Below are positions 44,790 through 56,114 of a DNA stretch of 64,000 nucleotides, piece after piece. Positions within the stretch are counted from its first letter, which is position 1. Every line of letters starts with the position of its first letter. A program made the translations under genes and the position numbers. The DNA lies in the NCBI RefSeq assembly GCF_904849725.1, contig NC_058522.1, positions 434,959,529 through 435,023,528 on the forward strand. Reading direction: 5' to 3'. Source of the stretch: Hordeum vulgare subsp. vulgare (taxonomy: Eukaryota; Streptophyta; Magnoliopsida; Poales; Poaceae). Below the pieces are notes generated by a model. That model was not told the origin of the DNA, did not search any database, and saw only the letters and a program-made list of their open reading frames with translations.

Positions 44790-46523
44790 GAAGCCGAGCT
44801 CATCCGATTCCTCCGTGAGAACTGGGACATTTTCGCATGGAAGCCCGCTGACATGCCAGGTGTACCCAGGGAGTTGGCTGAGCACCGACTACATGTGGAT
44901 CCTGCTTCTCGGCCCGTCCGAGAACGCCTGCGTCGGTCCGCCGCGCACAAAAGGAAGGCAATCGGAGAGGAGGTGGCTAAACTTTTGGCGGCCAACTTCA
45001 TTCGCGAGGTACACCACTCTGAGTGGCTCGCCGATGTTGTCATGGTGCCCAAGAAGGACAAGTCTCTCCGTATGTGCATCAATTTCAAGCATCTCAATAA
45101 GGTCTGCCCGAAAGATCATTTCCCGCTCCCCCGCATTGATCAAATTGTTGATTCGACTGCGGGTTGCGAGCATTTATCATTCCTTGATGCCTATTCGGGC
45201 TATCATCAGATCCGTCTGTATGGTCCGGATGAATTAAAAACAGCCTTCATCACCCCATTCGGGTGCTTCTGCTACATCACTATGCCATTCGGTTTGAAGA
45301 ATGCAAGAGCAACTTTTATGCGCATGATCCAAAAATGCCTCCTTGACCAGATCGGTCGAAATGTGGAGGCATATATGGACGATATCGTAGTCAAGTCACG
45401 CAAAGGTTCCGACCTGCTGACTGACTTGGCAGAAACATTCGCCAACCTACGTAGGTACGATATCAAGCTTAACCCAGCCAAGTGTTCATTCGGCGTTCCC
45501 AGTGGGAAGTTACTCGGTTTCTTCGTTTTCGAATGAGGGATCGATGTCAACCCCGAAAAGATCGGGACCATCGTCCGAATGGAACAGTCGGTTAGAATAC
45601 ATGATGTTCAAAGGCTCATAGGTCTCCTAGCGGCTTTGAGCAGGTTTATCGCTCGACTCAGCGAGAAGGCGCTACCTCTGTACCGACTCATGAAGAAATC
45701 AGATACTTTCGAGTGGACAGACGAAGCCCAAATTGCATTCGACGACCTCAAAACCCTGCTTTCCACCCAGCCGGTTCTTACTGCCCCGCTCAGTAAAGAA
45801 CCCCTTCTTCTGTACATTGCGGCTACAAATCAAGTCGTCATCACTGTTCTCACAGTCGAACGTGAAGAAGAAGGCAAAACGTACAAGGTTCAGCGGCCAG
45901 TATATTATGTCTCCGAAGTCCTCACTCCTTCCAAGCAGAGGTATCCCCATTATCAAAAGCTTATTTATGGGATCTACATGACTGCAAAGAAGGTGGCTCA
46001 TTATTTCCAAGACCACTCGGTGTCTGTCATTTCTGATGCTCCGTTGTCGGAAATCCTCCACAATCGGGACGCATCAGGCCGAGTGGCGAAGTGGGCAATG
46101 GAGATGTTATACTGCGACATCAAGTTCGAAGCCAAGAAGGCTATAAAGTCTCAAGCTCTGGCTGACTTCATAGCAGAATGGGTAGAACAACAGCAACCGA
46201 CTCACATCTACTCGGCTCATTTGACCATGTTCTTCGATGGGTCCAAGATGTTGAATGGCTCCGGCGCTGGCGTAGTGATCATATCGCCAAAAGGTGATAA
46301 ACTCAAGTATGTGTTGGAGATACATTTCGATTCTTCCAACAATGAGGCAGAGTACGAAGCTCTCCTTTATGGATTGCGCATGGCCATCACACTCGGCGTT
46401 CATCGCCTGATGGTCTATGGCGACTCAGATCTGGTGGTTAATCAAGTGATGAAGGAATGGGACGTAAGGAACACCACCATGACCGCATACTGCAACGCAG
46501 TAAGGAAGCTCGAGAAGGTTTGA
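44790..46523 (+). pseudogene. Reverse transcriptase and RNase H domains of Tat-B
   Basis: Same frame as gag-protease, directly after the shared UAG. RT motifs: VPKKDKSLRM, LSFLDAYSGYHQI, and YMDD near 45372. A TGA at 45534-45536 (CGA in Tat-A) interrupts, then the frame is open again to 46523. Gypsy-type RNase H follows, then the second RNase H (MFFDGSKML near 46228, NNEAEYEAL near 46340, YGDSDLV near 46418). A 2-base loss near 46515 shifts the frame. Confidence 0.88.
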
Positions 46524-47997
46524 AGGTCTGGAACTTCACCATGTTCCCTGACTGAAAAACCAAGCAGCTGATGAATTAGCAAAACTTGGATCCACTCGGA
46601 GACCAGTCCCAAGTGATGTCTGCCTCGAGCACCTACATCTCCCCTCGGTGAAAGAAGATCCTTTTACAGAGGAACCGGTACAACCGAAGAGTTCAACAGA
46701 TCCGACTGAAGTCGAGGTCCCCGCTGTGGTTGATTTGATTATGGAGATTCTTGTCGTTGTCCCCGAATGGACTGTGATGTTCATTGCGTACATCCAGAGG
46801 CAAGAGTTACCAGAAGACAAAGTCCAAGCTAGGCAGATCGTCCGCAGGTCGAAGTCCTTCACCGTCATCGATAGCCAGTTTTACAAGGAAAGTGTTTCAG
46901 GCGTCCTTCAGCGGTGCATCTCCCCTGAGGAGGGACAGTTGATCTTGGAAGAAATTCACTCGGGAACTTGCGGCCATCATGCCTCCTCAAGAGCAATCGT
47001 CGTCAAAGCATTTAGAGCTGGTTTCTTCTGGTTGCAGGCGAATGAAATGGCAAAAGATATGGTCGACCGATGCGAAGGCTATCAGTTCTATTCGAACAAG
47101 TCCCACAAGCCAACATCTGCGCTGAAGACAATCCCTCTTGTTTGGCCGTTTGCCGTGTGGGGATTAGATACACTCGGACCATTCAGAACATGCCAAGGGG
47201 GATTCACTCATCTGTTGGTAACAGTCGACAAGTTCACCAAGTGGATTGAAGCCAAGCCCATCAAGAAGCTCGACGCCTTACAGCCATCAAATTTGTCAGA
47301 GACATCATCGCCAGATTCGGGGTTCCGCACATCATAATCACCGACAATGGCACAAACTTTGACTCGGGCAGATTCAATGGTTTTTGCACAGGCCAAGGTA
47401 TCCGAATGGATTTTGCATCTGTGGCGCACCCCCAAACAAACGGGCAAGCAGAGCGGGCGAATGGACTTATTCTTCAAGGGTTGAAGCCTCAACTCTTGCG
47501 AGAAGTTGGACATGTCGCCGGTGCATGGGTCACCGAGCTGCCTTCGGTTGTGGGGCCTCCGCACAACTCCGAATAGATCTACAGGGCGATCCCCGTTCTT
47601 CCTCGTTTATGGAGGAGAGGCCGTCCTTCCGAGTGACTTGCTTCACAACTCTCCACGAGCCGAACTCTTCTCCGAAGCCAAAGCAGAGCAAGCCAGGCAA
47701 GACGGAGTGGATCTCCTAGAAGAAGAGGGCGAGATGGCACTGACTCGCTCAACAATTTATCAACAAGATCTGCGGCGATTTCACGCGCGGCACGTCAGGA
47801 GCCGCACATTCCAAGCAGGCGACCTGGTGCTCTGAGTGGATCAGCAGAGACCTCACAAGTTGGCTCCCGCCTGGGAAGGACCCTTCATCATCTCTAAGGT
47901 GCTGAACAACGGAGCGTATCGACTCTACAACCTTGACAGGGAAACGGACGAGCCGCGAGCCTGGAATGGAGATCTCCTGAAGCGCTTCTACACGTGA
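46524..47997 (+). pseudogene. Integrase of Tat-B, frameshifted
   Basis: After the 2-base loss the coding frame is +1 (46648-47337). HHCC region near 46960-47085, although the third ligand region reads CEGYQFY, so one Cys is replaced by Tyr. Core acidic residues are in WGLDTLGPF (47160), TDNGTNF (47343) and QAERANG (47447). A one-base loss near 47278 splits the core. The C-terminal part ends RFYT-TGA at 47997. Inactive by frame and zinc-ligand loss. Confidence 0.86.
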
Positions 47998-48089
47998 TCA
48001 CCGACGGAGACAATGTAAAGAACAAGTATCGCTGAAGTAATACAAAGCTGATTGATTTCTTGCAGGTTCAAAATTCTTCCACGTTTGCA

Positions 48090-49105
48090 GACTCCGGTCT
48101 AAAAACTCGCTCCGAGTGCGCACCAAAAGCCACACTCGGGGACTTAGATGCGACCCAGAATCGCCTAAGTACAAACTCGCTCCGAGTGTGCACTAAAAGT
48201 CGCACTCGGGGACTTAGCTGCGACCCAGAATCGCCTAACTAAAAAATTCGCTCCGAGTGCGCACTAAAAGCCGCACTCGGGGACTTAGCTGCGATCCTGA
48301 ATCGCCTAAGTAAAAAAGCTTCCTTCGAGTGTATCCTCGAGATCCACTCGGAGGCTTAGCAGACCCTCATTGAGGCTCATGTGGATGTGAAGACAACTGA
48401 CAACTACATGAGTAACAACTCGCTCCGAGTGCGAGCTTACAGCCGCACACGGGGACTTAGCTGCGACCCAGAATCGCCTAAGTACAAACTCGCTCCGAGT
48501 GCGCACTAAAAGCCGCACTCGGGGACTTAGCTGCAACCCAGAATCGCCTAAGTACAAACTCGCTCCGAGTGCGCACTAAAAGTCGCACTCGGGGACTTAG
48601 TTGGGACCCAGAATCGCCTAAGTACAAACTCGCTCCGAGTGCGCACTAAAAGCCGCACTCGGGGACTTAGCTGCGATCCAGAATCGCCTAAGTAAAAAAG
48701 CTTCCTTCGAGTGTATCCTCGAGATCCACTCGGAGGCTTAGCAGACCCTTATTGAGGCTCATGTGGATGTGAAGACAACTGACACCTACATGAGTAACAA
48801 CTCGCTCCGAGTGCGAGCTTACAGCCGCACTCGGGGACTTAGCTGCGACCCAGAATTGCCTAAGTACAAACTCGCTCCGAGTGCGCACTAAAAGACGCAC
48901 TCGGGGACTTAGCTGCGATCCAGAATCGCCTAAGTAAAAAAGCTTCCTTCGAGTGTATCCTCGAGATCCACTCGGAGGCTTAGCAGACCCTCATTGAGGC
49001 TCATGTGGATGTGAAGACAACTGACAACTACATGAGTATCAACTCACTCGGGGATACACTCGGGGACTTAGCTGCGACTCGGAGTCGCCTAAGTAAAAAG
49101 CTTCC
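48090..49105 (+). repeat. Tandem array of Tat-B
   Basis: The same 70-bp family as in Tat-A, in opposite window orientation: ACTCGCTCCGAGTGCGCACT … GCACTCGGGGACTTAGCTGC. The spacer AGACCCTCATTGAGGCTCAT… occurs three times (about 48361, 48744 and 48984) against two in Tat-A, so copy number differs between the sister elements. Confidence 0.9.
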
Positions 49106-49360
49106 TCATGTTTGCCATTGGCTTCACCAAGAAACGCCAAACAAAAACCACGAGCCAAAATCGTGTCAAAAAAATTGGCGAAAGAAGAGCAAAATTTTCG
49201 ATTCGAATTCAAAGTTGGATCTACGATCAGTCGGCTCGGTGTGGATCAAGCTTATCCACACCGAACCACGAATGTGACGACCAACAGCAGTGGCCAAAGT
49301 TTGATACAGATACCACTCGGCATACCGAGGTAAAGTTTTTCAAGCGTGAGGTAAAGTTTT

Positions 49361-52300
49361 TCAAGCGTCACCGGGACTGGCAGGCTCCACAAAGGTGTCA
49401 AGGTCGATCCCGTCTGCGATGCGAGTGGCTGTGTCGAGGAAGGTCTCCATGAAATCTTTGAATCGAAGCTTCTTGGTGTTGGCAACCTGCAACGTCTTCA
49501 ACTTTTATTCGCGAGCTTCCTTGCAGTGCACTCAGACCAGAGATAGCGCCACGTACGCACCACAACGAGCGGCAGACTTCTTGCATGCCTGCACTCTGTT
49601 CGGGACGTCCTCCAGCCGAGTCATCAACCCTTCTATTTCTTGCCGGGAATCATCTTCGGGCCACAGCTCCTTGTCGATCCGACCGATGACTTCTCTCAGG
49701 CGGCCAATGAAAGGTCCCACTCTGCCAAAGCGAATATGCGCTCGGAGCAAGTGCCGGTTGGCTTCGTCGCTGAGTGGAACGTCCGGAACAACCGACCGTT
49801 CATTGTCGGCTGCTTCAGCCTCAGCGTCCAGACAAAAATCTGCAAAGAAAATACAAGCAGAAAGTAAGCGCAGAATGAACTCCAAAGTCAAGAAGCACTC
49901 GGCAAAAGACTTACCACCAAGCAGTGCAATCATCTTCCTTGCCCAGTCGCTGACGTACTTCTCCTGCGCCATGCACCGAGTGTTCATCAACTTCAGCTGG
50001 CCCATCCGTTCGGTTCTTTGACTCTTCAATTTTTCAATTTCGGTTAGCAATGCCTTGTTGGTCTCCCGGGACTCCTCCAAAGACTTCTCTCGGTTAGCAA
50101 GAGCCCCCTTCACACCAGCCAGGTCATTCACATCCACCTCCAAGTCCGCAGCAAGCTGAATCTTCTCAACCTTCAGAGCATTGTACGCGGATCCCATTTT
50201 GCAAGTCTTCTGCCAAATAAGAGCAAAGGGAAGATCAGACACATTCAACAAGGAAAAATTAGCGACTCATATGACAAAACAATCAAAGTTCTTCAAACCC
50301 ATGCCGATGCAAGCAATCGACAGCGGTCTCGGGGACTACACCCAGTGGATTCACTAAGAGTGACCCCACTGGCATGAAGCTCAAACAGGTCGGCCCTATT
50401 GAGCCCCATGACAAACAGACAAATCTACGAGAATGCTATTACCCGACCTGAGTAACACTACTCTCGGGAACTACATCCAGTGGTGCACTCCGAGTGCCCC
50501 CACTGGTAATATTCGGGCAGATCAGCTCTGATCTGCTAAGATCACGGGAAATACATATAAAGACAACTGCCAGTGCAAGCACTCGACAGAAGTCTCGGGG
50601 ACTACACCCACTGGGTTCACTCGGAGTGAACCCACTGCAAAATAATACTACTGTATCCGAGTATATCACTTCAACCCCAGTGGGTAACAAGAGGAAAGTA
50701 AACACTTACTAGCGCACTTACTCGGATATCGTCCCGGAGTTCCAAGCTTTTCTTATATAAAGACGCGATGGAGTCATACGCTCCCTTGGCGTCACCCACC
50801 ATCAGCTCCACCTGCACCATGGCGTCCTTGGCGGCCCCCACCTAGTCCTCCGGGAGGTGTCGGGCATCATATTGAATGGTTGACGGACCCGTCACGACAG
50901 AAGACTCCTTGGGCATCCCAAGCTCCGCTCCAGTCGGTTCCGCCGCGAGGAGCACCGTCTCAGTCGGCGGCATCGTCTCGGTCGGCGGCACAGTCATGGT
51001 GGGAGCAGCAGATAGGACAACCTCAAGGACAGGCGCCAAAGCTGGCCCTGACCCCCTTTGGTCGTCGTCCTCCAGATGAATCACCTCCGAAGGAAGCCCG
51101 ACTGAACAACATGAAATTACAGAAAAAGGGCAAGATTAAAGGAAGCACTCGTGAAACAATAATACAAACTCTCAGAGTCATGACAACGTACCTTGCTGGG
51201 ATGTGGCAGTGTTATCCATGTCCATGGGATCATCGTCCTAGTGCGGCAAAGAGGCGGCGAAGGTAGCAGCTCTGTTGAGTGAAATCCACTCGACAGATAA
51301 GCATGATTTCAATCAGATACTGAAGGAAGATGGGAGAACAAGACAATTACGCTGAGGCGACTGGAACAGCGATCCTCATCCGAGGCAAAGCTTTTCGAGG
51401 CTTGGGCCCTCTAGGTTTGGCCACCTTGGACGGCTGGTCCGTGGGCTCGGCAGCAGCGTCCCTAGTCCTCTTCACACTCCGAGCACTCGGAGCTATGGGA
51501 GGGGCTGGCGAAGCACTCGGGGCCGCTGGAGGAGCCCGCGGAGTCGCGGGATCGTGACGACGCTTAGTTCGGTGTTCTGATGGTGGAGGTGGCGAGCTCT
51601 GCTCCCCAACCTCCTCCTCCTCCTCTTCGGTCTCCTCCTCCGTCTCCCCACTGTCAGAGACGTACTCGGCGCTGTCCACGCTGCCCTCCTGGCTGCCCTC
51701 TTCTTCCTCAGCTAGATTCCCGTTCGAGACAGCAGAATGCCAGTTAGTCCACTCCTGCACAAGACACAGTCGGCAACATTAGACGTCAGGCGGCGGTACA
51801 AGAAAAGCGATAAATCTAAGAAGATTGAAAGCACTCGACAAGATACGCTCACCTCATTCGGAGGAGGATTGTCGGCGTGGAAGGGCTTCACTCGTTGGGC
51901 TCCTTGGGGGTTGTCGCATGCGCCTATGATGCCGCGGACCCACGTTGTCATAGTCTCCCCGGTCACGCACTCCAGATGAGTCCGAGTGGAATCCTCAGGC
52001 CCCGCCACATGGCGTGGTGTCGGGCTTGCAGCGGCTGGATGCGTCGACCCAGAAAAGTCTCCAGCAAGTCCGTGCCGGTGACTCCCTTGCGGACGACGGC
52101 TATCAGCGCGTCGACCAGAGGCTGGATCTTTGAGAGCGCAAGCTGCCTGGGAGGGGCCGGACGGTCTAGGCTAAAAGGTGGCAACCCAGTCGCAGCATTC
52201 GGACAAGCGACGTCCTGGCAATAGAACCAGGTCGACTACCAGTTCCTAACTGACTCGGACAACTGGAGAGGGGGGTAGCTACTCTTTGTTTTCTTCTGGA

Positions 52301-52810
52301 AGCCTAAGCCCCCGCAGAGCTGGAGGAGATGGATCTTATCATCTGACTGGCTAAGTTTTTTGACGGTTTGGGACCTAGCGGAGAAGACGCACTTGAAGAG
52401 CCCCCAGTGGGGGGACATCCAATAAAGCACTCGCAAAGGGTGACGAATGCTGCAAGGTGGGCTATCGCGTTTGGAGGAAAATGATGGAACTGCGCCCCGA
52501 AGTGATTCATAATACCTCGGAAGAAGGGCTGGGGAGGCAAGGAGAAGCCCCTGAACACATGGCTGAGCAGCAGCACGCGCTCCCCCTCCTTCGGCGCCGG
52601 CTCCGTCTCGCCCTCCGGCAGCCTCCACGACTTGTTGGCGATCATGTCGTGCTCCACCAGCTCCAGCAAGTCGTCCCGCGTCACCGTGGAGGGGAGGAAA
52701 TCCCCCTGGATCCAACCCGCCAGCAGTGCCCGCTGTCACCGCTGAGCAGGGGCCGTCTCCTTCTTCTTCTTCTTCTGCGCTTTGAGTTTGCTGGTCTGCC
52801 CCTTCGTCAT
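49361..52810 (-). pseudogene. Antisense six-exon gene of Tat-B
   Basis: The counterpart of 21815-25278, again opposite to gag-pol. Starts at the ATG at 52810 (MTKGQTSKLKAQKKKK). A TGA early in exon 1 stands where Tat-A has TGG. It continues with DFLPSTV, GERVLLLSHVFRGFSLPPQP and PPNAIAHLAAF, then an acidic tract, then the coiled coil (EKIQLAADLEVDVNDLAGVK). Exon 1 closes at an AATGAG|GTGAGC donor near 51852. The coiled-coil exons are free of the two stops seen in Tat-A, and the last exon ends at the TGA at 49361-49363. Function unknown. Confidence 0.7.
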
Positions 52811-53328
52811 GGTGAAGGTAACAGATCCGCAGAGGAGGAGAGGAAGGAGGAGGCTTGGGGCGCGCAGGGAGCTGCGGGAGGAGCGAGGTTAATGCGAGGA
52901 AGAAGAGCAGCGCAACAAGAGATCCCCGCCGGAAGGGCTTAAATAAGCTTCCGACTGAGTCGCTAACAGGTGGCCCTGAAATATTATCCCCCCGACCGGC
53001 TGCTGCGATGTTAATGGAGAGGATAAACGCGGTAATCAAGGCGGCAGAAACTACTCGATGGCGATGTCATCATCTCCGCTGGACACGCGACAACCGAAAT
53101 TTGAGGATCCCGGAAAATCCGCCGCTGTCAGTTTGACCGGTCACATCGAAAGATTCCGCGGAAGCACTCGGTCCCGGACGGTTCATTTCACTGGTATATT
53201 CACTCGGATCACTGGTTGAAAGGATAAAATGGATCGAGGCAAACAATGCCAAAGTCACATCCATACTAGTCGGATCCGCACTCCAGGCATCACTCCATCG
53301 TTCCAACCCCGATCCATTCGGGGACTAA

Positions 53329-53860
53329 TGATGGGGTTATAGTCCCGGGTAGGGTCATAGGCCTGCCCTATAGGTCCTACCCAAGGACTACCCTTCATAG
53401 AGGACATGGCCCTTAGACAGTTCCGACTGAACTAAGGACTCCCCCATCATCCAGTCGGTGACGAACACTCGGAGCGTATTTAACGTACCGACTGAATTCC
53501 ACTCTGTACATCGTAACCTCCGAGGAGGGCAACGGTCATACGTTTTCATACACCATTATTAACATTTAAGGCATACGTTACCTCTAAAGTAGGCATTTAT
53601 TCGCCACTATTCCACCCCTATCCACCGGGTCATTATGAAGGGCAGCGCACTCTATATAAGCCGCCCTTCCCCACTGGTGCAGAGGTTGGCACTTACTGTA
53701 ATCCAATATTCCACTCGACACTAAGCTTCCAAGAGCACCGAGACGTAGGGCTTTTACCTCCACTGTAAAGGGGCCTGAACTCATACATCCTCGCCGTAGC
53801 TAAGGCTCTGCCCATCCTTTCGGACCATACACATCTACTGTCAGACTTATACCCACGACA
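53329..53860 (+). repeat. 3' LTR of Tat-B
   Basis: 532 bp, colinear with the 5' LTR with few differences. It is preceded by a short purine-rich CGGGGACTAA. It lacks about 10 bp (a CTCCCAAGAG-like segment) near 53680. Confidence 0.92.
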
Positions 53861-55164
53861 CTAACTTTCTGTACTCCTAGGTGTATGTGCTCCCATTCTT
53901 AATTTACTTCATGTACATTTTTATCATTTTTAATATACTTCATTAAATATTCTAAGATACCTCAATATGAGTTTTGTTGAAAAAATATCAGTTGCGACGT
54001 ACTTTTTATAATATACTTTTTCACGTATAAACAAAACAGCATATACGTAAACCTTTAAAAATAAGTGAACTCACATGAATTTTTTCATGAAACTCGCTTT
54101 AAGGTATCTAGTAATTATTAATGAAATATATTAACAAGTATATATATCACCTAGGACAAACACAACCAATAAATGCAACCCATTTTGAGTTGTTCCCAAT
54201 TTGGCAGGCCAATATCCATCTGTTGTCAAGCCCATCTTTACATGTTTTGGGCCAAGCATGTTTTATACTTGTTTTAGGTCGAGTACGTTCTTGTGGTTGT
54301 TTGTCATCGTCCGTATGATTGAGTTTAATATGTTTTTAGAGGATGGTTAAACCCATCAAAAGCTCACTAAAGAATTGTTGTGGTCAAGCCTAGTTAGAAG
54401 GTTCACTTAAGATCCAAATAGATCTAATCGTAAGGTTGTGTTTACTCCTATTGTTGAAACCCTAGCTTTCCCTATATATATACGCCTGCACCATCCACCT
54501 TATTCTTAGCCGCCTCTAGTACCTAGATATGGATAGCCACCCACCTTTTATCCCCACCTTCTCATCGCCAATGGTCACAACAATCGCCATAGCTTGTAGA
54601 ATTGTTTCGCTGCTTCTACTCCTCCAATAAATCTTCTATCTGCATGTTACTCTAATCTTGGATTTTCCTCTTCGATCGGTACTGTTCCAGGTTTTGTTTT
54701 CTTATAATCGAATTGTGATAGATTTGATGTTAGAAATTATATGTAATCGATGCATACACTATTATTGTTAATTATATGTAATCGATGCATACACTATTAT
54801 TGTTATTATTTTGGATGATATTAGTTTAGATCCGTGGATACGCAATAAATGACTAGTTTTTAGATGTTTGGGGTGATGGTGCATTAGTTGGGATAACATG
54901 GTGTGGACTTAGCAAGTGGGGCAATATTTTGGATCAGGCACTAGCTACATGAAAAACGTTGCCGCGAGGATGTGGTGGCCATCGATGGTGGTGTTGATGA
55001 AGGTTATGAGTTGTGTTGTGTGAGAGGGAGCAATAGCATCGCTGGGCATAAATCACTATGGAGGAAAGGGGGCGAAACCCAACAAAGTCAGATCTGGAGG
55101 CAAAGACTAAATTTGTTCTCGTCTAAGCCCATACAAAAAATCTTCAGGGTTATTGCCACTGTTA
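53861..55164. other. AT-rich intergenic DNA between Tat-B and the MITE
   Basis: No gene that I can support. A TATA-like CTATATATA at 54472-54480 is followed by a short CT-rich segment and a possible donor near 54691, which could be a non-coding first exon. There is no evidence beyond that. Confidence 0.45.
54735..54804. repeat. Two tandem 35-bp units
   Basis: AATTATATGTAATCGATGCA… repeats with a 35-bp period, essentially identical copies. Confidence 0.85.
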
Positions 55165-55473
55165 GGCCTTGTTTGGTACTATGGTTTTTGAGGGGATTGT
55201 TGAGAGTAACCCCCCCCCCCCGTGGATGGGATGAAACCCCAACTTACTCCCAATCCTTTTAAATCCCCATTTATCCTCCATCCATTAGGTAGGATTAGTG
55301 TATTAGGTATTGAGAAAAATACACTAGAATTTAAAGATTTATGAAGAAATGTTGGGATGAAACATGTCGAATACACTAGAACCAAACGGGGTTTTGGGAT
55401 ATGTGGGGATTTAGAGGTTTGACCGGAATAATCTCCATCAATTTACTAAAATACACTAGTATCAAACAAGCCC
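55165..55473. mobile_element. Tourist-like (PIF/Harbinger) MITE
   Basis: 309 bp with terminal inverted repeats GGCCTTGTTTGGTAC and GTATCAAACAAGCCC (13 of 15 bases pair), flanked by TTA at 55162-55164 and 55474-55476. The TTA duplication and small size fit a non-autonomous PIF/Harbinger element. It lies about 640 bp upstream of the RBR gene start, a usual place for MITEs. Confidence 0.8.
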
Positions 55474-56114
55474 TTAGGAGTAGCCCCCCCCCCCCTCCCC
55501 TCCCCTAGGTAGCACATAGTTGCACAGCTCAGAGGGAGGTGGTGGGGATGAGGGTGTTAAGGGTTGCCGATTGCGTGGCTGAAAACGATCTTTTTCTTTC
55601 CTTTTTTTCGGGTTAAAAATGTTGGTTCTTAATTGGGGATAAATTTGTATTTGGTTAGATTTTAAACCAGTCCGCTTGTGCTTTCATTGTTGGAATCTTG
55701 AAAGAAAATCTTAAATTTGAGTATTCTTGTTGTATTACCATGCATGTTCCTGATTTCTCATTTGCTCCATTTGTAGTATTATTACTTACAGTATTTAATT
55801 TTGGAAAGCAGGGTAACCGTAGATCCGTATATTTGGATATTACTACAGCTGCCTATCGCGAAAAGAAAACAGACTCGGATTATACGTCGGTTAGGAATAG
55901 GATCTGTATACGATTACGAACTGAGCTCGGCGCCCAAGAAACCTTCTCTTTATACGCGCCTCCCCCCTCCCAAATTTCTGCAGGTCATGAAGCAACACGT
56001 CAACGAAAAACCAACCAAAACTGATCTTCCTCCGTGGAGCGCCCACAAGATCCACGGAATCTTTGGAGATCTCTCGCTCACGCCACAATTTTTGGAGATC
56101 TCTCGTGAGCTGCA
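55474..56114 (+). promoter_or_regulatory. Upstream region of the RBR gene
   Basis: A C-run follows the MITE (55484-55505). A TATA-like TTTATAC is at 55949-55955, which would put the start near 55985. A 15-bp direct repeat TTTGGAGATCTCTCG occurs at about 56062 and 56092. An ATG at 55987 opens a frame that overlaps the main start, so either transcription starts after it or it acts as an upstream ORF. Confidence 0.4.

Larger units (their letters stand above)
41509..53860 (+). mobile_element. Tat-B: second Tat-clade Ty3/gypsy retrotransposon
   Basis: 12,352 bp with TSD CTAAC (41504-41508 and 53861-53865). Same family and layout as Tat-A, inverted in the window. It differs from Tat-A by its own stops and frameshifts, so the two copies decayed separately. 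The array and the antisense gene are both present. Confidence 0.92.

Noticed and set aside
53861..55164. Separate gene starting at the TATA-like box near 54472
   Set aside because: No open frame or domain follows; downstream ORFs are short and AT-rich.
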